The notes under the pieces are model-generated. The model ran no database searches and was not told the DNA's origin. It saw only the letters and a program-made list of their open reading frames with translations. A stretch of 64,000 nt of DNA from Rhizobium sp. 32-5/1 (GTDB lineage: Bacteria; Pseudomonadota; Alphaproteobacteria; Rhizobiales; Rhizobiaceae), in the NCBI RefSeq assembly GCF_029537235.1, contig NZ_CP120638.1, positions 2,656,501 to 2,720,500 of the forward strand. Direction: 5' to 3'. Position 1 is the first letter of the stretch; each line of letters opens with the position of its first letter. Positions 57,620 through 64,000 of this stretch are shown here, in pieces. Made by a program: the position numbers and the translations under genes.

Positions 57620-59148
57620 TGGATATCCGCGCCGCGGAAATTTCCGCAATTCTTAAAGATCAAATCAAAAATTTCGGCCAGGAGGCAGAAATCTCCGAAG
57701 TCGGCCAGGTGCTTTCCGTCGGTGACGGTATTGCCCGCGTCTACGGTCTGGACAACGTCCAGGCCGGCGAGATGGTTGAATTCCCGGGTGGAATTCGTGG
57801 CATGGCGCTGAACCTTGAAGCCGACAACGTCGGTGTGGTTATCTTCGGTGCCGACCGTGGCATCAAGGAAGGCGACACCGTCAAGCGGACCGGTGCCATC
57901 GTGGATGTTCCGGTTGGTCCGGAACTGCTCGGCCGCGTCGTTGACGCGCTTGGCAACCCGATTGACGGCAAGGGCCCGATCAATGCTACGCGCCGTTCGC
58001 GCGTTGACGTCAAGGCTCCGGGCATCATCCCGCGCAAGTCGGTTCATGAGCCGATGTCGACCGGCCTCAAGGCCATCGATGCTCTGATCCCTGTTGGCCG
58101 CGGCCAGCGCGAGCTGGTCATCGGCGACCGCCAGACCGGCAAGACCGCGATCATTCTCGACACGATCCTCAACCAGAAGGCCATTCACGACAATGGCCCG
58201 GATGCTGAAAAGCTGTATTGCGTCTATGTCGCCATCGGCCAGAAGCGTTCGACGGTTGCCCAGTTCGTCAAGGTGCTCGAAGAGCGCGGCGCACTGAAGT
58301 ATTCCATCATCGTTGCTGCGACGGCGTCCGACCCGGCTCCGATGCAGTATCTCGCGCCGTTCGCCGGTTGCGCGATGGGTGAATATTTCCGCGATAACGG
58401 CATGCACGCCCTTATCGGCTATGACGATCTGTCGAAGCAGGCTGTTTCCTATCGCCAGATGTCGCTTCTGCTGCGCCGCCCGCCGGGCCGCGAAGCCTAT
58501 CCGGGCGACGTTTTCTATCTGCATTCGCGTCTCCTCGAGCGCGCTGCAAAGCTCTCCGACGCCAATGGCGCTGGCTCGCTGACGGCTCTGCCGGTCATCG
58601 AAACGCAGGGCAACGACGTTTCGGCGTTCATCCCGACCAACGTGATCTCGATCACCGACGGCCAGATCTTCCTTGAAACCGACCTGTTCTACCAGGGCAT
58701 CCGCCCGGCGGTGAACGTCGGTCTGTCGGTTTCCCGCGTGGGTTCCGCCGCTCAGGTCAAGGCGATGAAGCAGGTTGCAGGTTCGATCAAGGGCGAGCTT
58801 GCCCAGTATCGCGAAATGGCCGCCTTTGCCCAGTTCGGTTCGGACCTTGACGCTGCAACGCAGCGCCTGCTGAACCGCGGAGCACGCCTGACCGAACTTC
58901 TGAAGCAGCCGCAGTTCTCGCCGCTGAAGACGGAAGAGCAGGTCGCCGTGATCTTCGCCGGCGTCAATGGCTATCTCGACAAGGTTGCGGTCAACAAGAT
59001 CGGTGCCTTCGAACAGGGTCTGCTTTCGTACATGCGTTCGGAAGGTAAGGACATTCTCGAAGCTATCCGCAAGGACAAGGCCATCAGCGACGACGTCAAG
59101 GGCAAGCTCAAGGCTGCCATCGACACGTTTGCGAAATCCTTCGCCTGA
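57619..59148 (+). CDS. atpA: ATP synthase F1 alpha subunit
   Basis: 509 residues. Walker A '[10 protein letters not shown]', '[48 protein letters not shown]' and '[18 protein letters not shown]' identify the alpha subunit, which carries the non-catalytic nucleotide sites. It overlaps atpH by one base and is followed by atpG after 33 bases. Confidence 0.98.
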   Translation: MDIRAAEISAILKDQIKNFGQEAEISEVGQVLSVGDGIARVYGLDNVQAGEMVEFPGGIRGMALNLEADNVGVVIFGADRGIKEGDTVKRTGAIVDVPVGPELLGRVVDALGNPIDGKGPINATRRSRVDVKAPGIIPRKSVHEPMSTGLKAIDALIPVGRGQRELVIGDRQTGKTAIILDTILNQKAIHDNGPDAEKLYCVYVAIGQKRSTVAQFVKVLEERGALKYSIIVAATASDPAPMQYLAPFAGCAMGEYFRDNGMHALIGYDDLSKQAVSYRQMSLLLRRPPGREAYPGDVFYLHSRLLERAAKLSDANGAGSLTALPVIETQGNDVSAFIPTNVISITDGQIFLETDLFYQGIRPAVNVGLSVSRVGSAAQVKAMKQVAGSIKGELAQYREMAAFAQFGSDLDAATQRLLNRGARLTELLKQPQFSPLKTEEQVAVIFAGVNGYLDKVAVNKIGAFEQGLLSYMRSEGKDILEAIRKDKAISDDVKGKLKAAIDTFAKSFA

Positions 59149-59181
59149 TCGGGTTCCATTTAGGACTAGGACGGATAACGG

Positions 59182-60060
59182 ATGCCTTCACTAAAGGATC
59201 TGAAAAACAGGATCGCCTCCGTCAAGGCGACGCAGAAGATCACCAAGGCGATGAAAATGGTCGCCGCGGCGAAGCTTCGGCGTGCGCAGGAGGCGGCCGA
59301 GGCGGCTCGGCCATATTCCCAGCGGATGAGTGCTGTTCTGTCGAACATCGCTCAGGCTGTGGGTGCGGACGACAGCGCGCCTCGCCTGATGACGGGCACT
59401 GGCCGCGATCAGACGCATCTTCTGGTCGTTTGCACGGCGGAGCGTGGCCTTTGCGGCGGTTTCAACAGCCAGATCGCCCGTTTTGCCCGTGACCACGTGC
59501 GCAAGCTCTTGGTCGAAGGCAAGACGGTCAAGATCGTCTGCGTCGGCAAGAAGGGTTTCGATATCCTGCGTCGCGAATTCGCTTCGCTGATCATCGATCG
59601 TGTCGACCTGCGGGAAGTGAAGAAGATCGGCTTTGAAAATGCCGACCAGATCGGCAAGAAGATCATCGGCCTGTTCGAAAAGGGCGAGTTCGATGTCTGC
59701 ACGCTGTTCTACTCCGAATTCAAGTCGGTGATTAGTCAGGTGCCAACAGCGCTTCAACTGGTTCCGGCAGCCGTTTCGACGGATGCAGCGGATGCTGGTG
59801 CAGCGGCGATTTATGAATATGAGCCAGATGCGGGCGAGATCCTCAGCGATCTCATCCCGCGCAACATTTCGGTGCAGGTTTTCCGGGCTCTGCTCGAAAA
59901 TGTTGCCGGTGAAATGGGTGCCAAGATGAGCGCGATGGACAACGCCACGCGCAATGCCGGTGAGATGATCAACAAGCTGACGCTGTCCTACAACCGCCAG
60001 CGTCAGGCTCAGATCACCAAGGAACTCATTGAAATCATTTCGGGCGCGGAAGCGCTCTAA
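59182..60060 (+). CDS. atpG: ATP synthase F1 gamma subunit
   Basis: 292 residues. N-terminal helix '[33 protein letters not shown]' and C-terminal helix '[43 protein letters not shown]' form the rotor shaft. '[17 protein letters not shown]' is the conserved middle. Between atpA and atpD in the standard order. Confidence 0.98.
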   Translation: MPSLKDLKNRIASVKATQKITKAMKMVAAAKLRRAQEAAEAARPYSQRMSAVLSNIAQAVGADDSAPRLMTGTGRDQTHLLVVCTAERGLCGGFNSQIARFARDHVRKLLVEGKTVKIVCVGKKGFDILRREFASLIIDRVDLREVKKIGFENADQIGKKIIGLFEKGEFDVCTLFYSEFKSVISQVPTALQLVPAAVSTDAADAGAAAIYEYEPDAGEILSDLIPRNISVQVFRALLENVAGEMGAKMSAMDNATRNAGEMINKLTLSYNRQRQAQITKELIEIISGAEAL

Positions 60061-61608
<1,548 letters not shown>

Positions 61609-61739
61609 TTTGACTTTGATCACGGGCGCACGGCGCCCGTGATCGTCAAGCGTTGCAATGAAACTGCTGTTTGTGTTGCATCGAATGGACTTATCTGCCG
61701 GCGTCTTCAGGCCGGCGGCGCCAAAAGAAGCGAATGATC

Positions 61740-62144
61740 ATGGCTGATTTCAATTTTGAACTCGTTTCTCCGGAACGTCTCCTGCTCTCCGAGCGGGTCA
61801 CCGAAGTCGTTATTCCGGCCGCCGAAGGCGAGATGACCGTCATGGCCAATCACGCGCCGACGATGACCACGATCAAGCCGGGTGTAGTTACCGTCAAGGC
61901 GACCGATGGCAAGGTGACACGCTACGTCGTGTTTGGCGGCTTTGCCGATATCCTGCCGACAGGTTGCACCCTGCTGGCCGAATCGGCCGTGCCGGTTGGT
62001 GAACTCAGCCGTGCCGCGATCGAAAAGCGTATTGAGATCGCCCGTGCCGAACTTGAAAATGCGAGCGCGGATGAACACAAGACCGGTATCGAGCAGTTCA
62101 TTGCCTCGATGACTGCGCTGAACGGCATTGTCGTCGCCGCGTAA
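61740..62144 (+). CDS. atpC: ATP synthase F1 epsilon subunit
   Basis: 134 residues from ATG 61740. 'FNFELVSPERLLLSERVTEVVIPAAEGEMTVMANHAPTMTTIKPGVV' is the N-terminal beta barrel, and a shortened helical C-terminus follows. Regulates and couples F1 to the c ring. Last gene of the operon, 131 bases after atpD, ending at a strong terminator. Confidence 0.96.
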   Translation: MADFNFELVSPERLLLSERVTEVVIPAAEGEMTVMANHAPTMTTIKPGVVTVKATDGKVTRYVVFGGFADILPTGCTLLAESAVPVGELSRAAIEKRIEIARAELENASADEHKTGIEQFIASMTALNGIVVAA

Positions 62145-62163
62145 GCGGCCTGACGTTTCGGAC

Positions 62164-62188
62164 AAAACCCGCTTCGGCGGGTTTTTTT
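62164..62188 (+). terminator. Intrinsic terminator of the atp operon
   Basis: AAAACCCGC (62164-62172), tetraloop TTCG, GCGGG (62177-62181), then seven T (62182-62188). Also likely to serve the convergent gene. Confidence 0.95.
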
Positions 62189-62346
62189 GTGCCTGGTTTT
62201 GGGAGAGGCTCCAGTCGGACAGGGGTGGCCTTTCTCCGGCGGGCTGGCATGAATACAATGTTGATGAGACGAAACCGCCCGGAACGTGAAGGTCCCGGGC
62301 GCCGCGGTGGATGGTCTTGATCTTGTTGCCGGCGTTTCCCCGCAGG

Positions 62347-63450
62347 TCAGCTTGCCATTTTTTCCGCGTTTGACTTTTGTTCGTAGTGATGGCCGAAGCG
62401 GCTGGCGAGGAAGGCATCGAGGCGAATTTCCTCCTGACGGACGAAGCCCCTGGCCGGCAGTTCGCTATGGGCCAGCATATCGAGCACGGCGCAGATGCTG
62501 GCGGCGGTGGTGATCTGGATGGCGCTCAGCATGCGACCGGCGATTACGCTGCTGTAGACCTTGTTTGCATAGGTTTCTTGCACCAGGCGGCCTTCTCTAC
62601 GGCCGGAAACGGTAACGAAGATGATGACCACGTCCTGTGTTGTCGAGGGCAGGGCGTTCTCGAGAATATCCTTGAGAACGTCGCGGCGATGGCGCAAGCC
62701 AAGGTCGTTGAGCAGCGCCTTCATGATCGCGGCATGGCCGGGATAGCGGATCGTGCGATAGTTCAGCGTGCGAACCTTGCCCTTCAGCGTCTCGCAGAGC
62801 GTGCCAAGGCCGCCGGACGTGTTGAAGGCTTCGTAGGTAACACCGTCGAGCGAGAACTCCTCGCGCTCCTCCAGCGCCGGGACCTCGATCAGATGGCCTT
62901 CGACGATGGCCTCGCAGGGCTCGATATATTCGTTGATGACGCCGTCCGTGCTCCAAGTCAGATTGTAGTTCAGCGCATTCGACGGATATTGCGGCAGGGC
63001 GCCGACGCGCATGCGCACGCTGTCGAGCGTATCGAAGCGGCTGGCGAGGTCATTGGCAACGATCGAGATGAAGCCCGGGGCAAGGCCGCATTGGGGAATG
63101 AAGGCCGTTTCTGCCTGCTCCGCGATCGCCTTGACGCGGCGCGTCGATTCGACGTCTTCCGTCAGATCGAGATAGTGAACTCTGGCCGCGGCGGCAGCTT
63201 CGGCAATGGCGATCGTCAGGTGGAACGGGGCAGCGCTCAGCACGGCAAACTTGCCCGTCAGCAGGGTAACCAGAGCGTTATGGTCGCCGATGTCGATCTC
63301 GGCGACGGAGATGGCGTCATGCTTCTCGATCTGGTCGAGTTGCTCCTTGCTGCGGTCTGCGACAGTGACGCTGTAGTCCCCGGAATGCGCGAGCAAGCGG
63401 GCAATGGTCGATCCGATCTTGCCGGCGCCGATGACGACGATGTTCTTCAT
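62347..63450 (-). CDS. Saccharopine dehydrogenase-like oxidoreductase, possible lysine 6-dehydrogenase
   Basis: 367 residues. The N-terminal Rossmann site is 'IVVIGAGKIGSTIARLLAHSGDY', followed by 'VLSAAPFHLTIAIAEAAAAARVHYLDLTED' and a C-terminal substrate domain with 'NTSGGLGTLCETLKGKVRTLNYRTIRYPGH'. The length and this core match the saccharopine dehydrogenase/lysine 6-dehydrogenase group, which is known from Agrobacterium. An Lrp/AsnC gene is divergent 127 bases away, which fits control by an amino acid. Substrate assignment is inference. Confidence 0.82.
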   Translation of the reverse strand: MKNIVVIGAGKIGSTIARLLAHSGDYSVTVADRSKEQLDQIEKHDAISVAEIDIGDHNALVTLLTGKFAVLSAAPFHLTIAIAEAAAAARVHYLDLTEDVESTRRVKAIAEQAETAFIPQCGLAPGFISIVANDLASRFDTLDSVRMRVGALPQYPSNALNYNLTWSTDGVINEYIEPCEAIVEGHLIEVPALEEREEFSLDGVTYEAFNTSGGLGTLCETLKGKVRTLNYRTIRYPGHAAIMKALLNDLGLRHRRDVLKDILENALPSTTQDVVIIFVTVSGRREGRLVQETYANKVYSSVIAGRMLSAIQITTAASICAVLDMLAHSELPARGFVRQEEIRLDAFLASRFGHHYEQKSNAEKMAS

Positions 63451-63577
63451 TTTTGTTCCCCTCAGGTCATGTCACTATGATTACCGTGAGTGTCTCGCCA
63501 TTTTCGGTTGATTTGAAGCGTTGATGTGACGAATATGACGTCAGACTTTTAGCGGTTTGACGGAAAGATTTTGCGAA

Positions 63578-64000
63578 ATGACGTTGGTAGACAAGGATAG
63601 GCAGCTTATTTCGCTTTTGAGCGAAAATGCCCGCATGCCGACAGCCATGATTGCACGCCGTCTCGGCCTTTCCCGCACGACAGTGCAGACCAAGATAGAG
63701 CGTCTGGAGCGTGACGGTGTCATCACCGGCTACGGCGTGCGGCTGTCGGATGATTTCGAAAGAGGCATTGTCAGGGCGCATCTGCTGATCACGCTGGCGC
63801 CAAAGGCGCTTGGCCGGGTGACCCCTGCGCTGGATGCGATCCGCGAGGTGCAGACGGTGCATTCCGTCAGCGGCAGCTTCGACCTGATCACCATCGTGGC
63901 GGCAGCGTCGATCAGCGAGCTGGACCTGATCATTGACCGGATCGGCGAAATTGACGGCGTCGAGCGAACGTTGTCATCAATTATCCTATCGACCCGCATC
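63578..64000 (+). CDS. Lrp/AsnC family regulator (partial, runs off right edge)
   Basis: 141 codons from ATG 63578 to the window end without a stop. N-terminal HTH 'LVDKDRQLISLLSENARMPTAMIARRLGLSRTTVQTKIERLERDGVITGYGV' is typical Lrp/AsnC, followed by the RAM ligand domain 'RAHLLITLAPKALGRVTPALDAI' and 'VHSVSGSFDLITIVAAASISELDLIIDRIGEIDGVERTLSSIILS'. Only about ten residues are likely missing. Divergent from the dehydrogenase it probably controls. Confidence 0.93.
   Translation, partial: MTLVDKDRQLISLLSENARMPTAMIARRLGLSRTTVQTKIERLERDGVITGYGVRLSDDFERGIVRAHLLITLAPKALGRVTPALDAIREVQTVHSVSGSFDLITIVAAASISELDLIIDRIGEIDGVERTLSSIILSTRI

Overview
The window looks like chromosome from a Rhizobiaceae-type alphaproteobacterium (Rhizobium, Agrobacterium or a close relative). 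The evidence is the mdh-sucC-sucD-sucA-sucB...lpdA series, sdhC-D-A-B, an atpH-A-G-D-C cluster without the Fo genes and with the Ala/Lys-rich AtpD N-terminus, a hemC-hemD-Mic60/mitofilin-like-HemY series, an RpoH-type sigma factor, an Omp10-like lipoprotein and GC-rich codon use. I cannot name the species.

Layout. 1-3877 is the right end of an integrative element: a tyrosine integrase beside the 3' part of a tRNA-Gly(GCC) gene, two HTH proteins, two unknown small proteins and, running off the left edge, a RepB/AEP-like primase. 4045-8794 holds uup, thiamine pyrophosphokinase, and a MarR regulator divergent from an MFS drug exporter with a readable promoter and palindromes. 8851-12366 is a TPP riboswitch with a candidate SD-masking stem, followed by thiBPQ. 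12664-19890 holds an M48 lipoprotein protease, rpoH, a GNAT, ppa, YggT, an MFS exporter, a glutamine amidotransferase and a TerB protein. 19920-24592 is the heme / inner-membrane-shape operon. 24669-28687 holds tsaD-gpsA-YciI-EVE-methyltransferase and a basic secreted protein. 28991-32869 is sdhCDAB with a DUF3052 gene between A and B. 33017-35571 holds periplasmic msrA, an Inh/Omp10 lipoprotein and zapE. 35761-47322 is the TCA superoperon, with a 68-codon membrane ORF coupled between sucC and sucD and four accessory genes between sucB and lpdA. 47407-56790 is mixed housekeeping (LysE exporters, TraB/GumN, xerC, acyltransferase, ATPase, transaldolase, priA). 57053-62144 is ATP synthase F1. 62347-64000 is a saccharopine/lysine dehydrogenase-like gene divergent from an Lrp/AsnC regulator that runs off the right edge.

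How it fits together. Most of the window is central energy metabolism: 2-oxoglutarate dehydrogenase, succinyl-CoA synthetase, succinate and malate dehydrogenases, and ATP synthase. Around it sit cofactor supply (thiamine uptake and phosphorylation for the TPP-dependent SucA, heme for SdhC) and envelope functions.

Data-quality warning. About fifteen genes, many of them essential (priA, tsaD, hemC, sucB, sdhD, rpoH), are each broken by one or two single-base deletions. Nearly all lie in a short homopolymer, and adding one base restores the family sequence. I read these as assembly or base-calling errors, not pseudogenes, and annotate the full-length genes. Coordinates of affected genes span the break.
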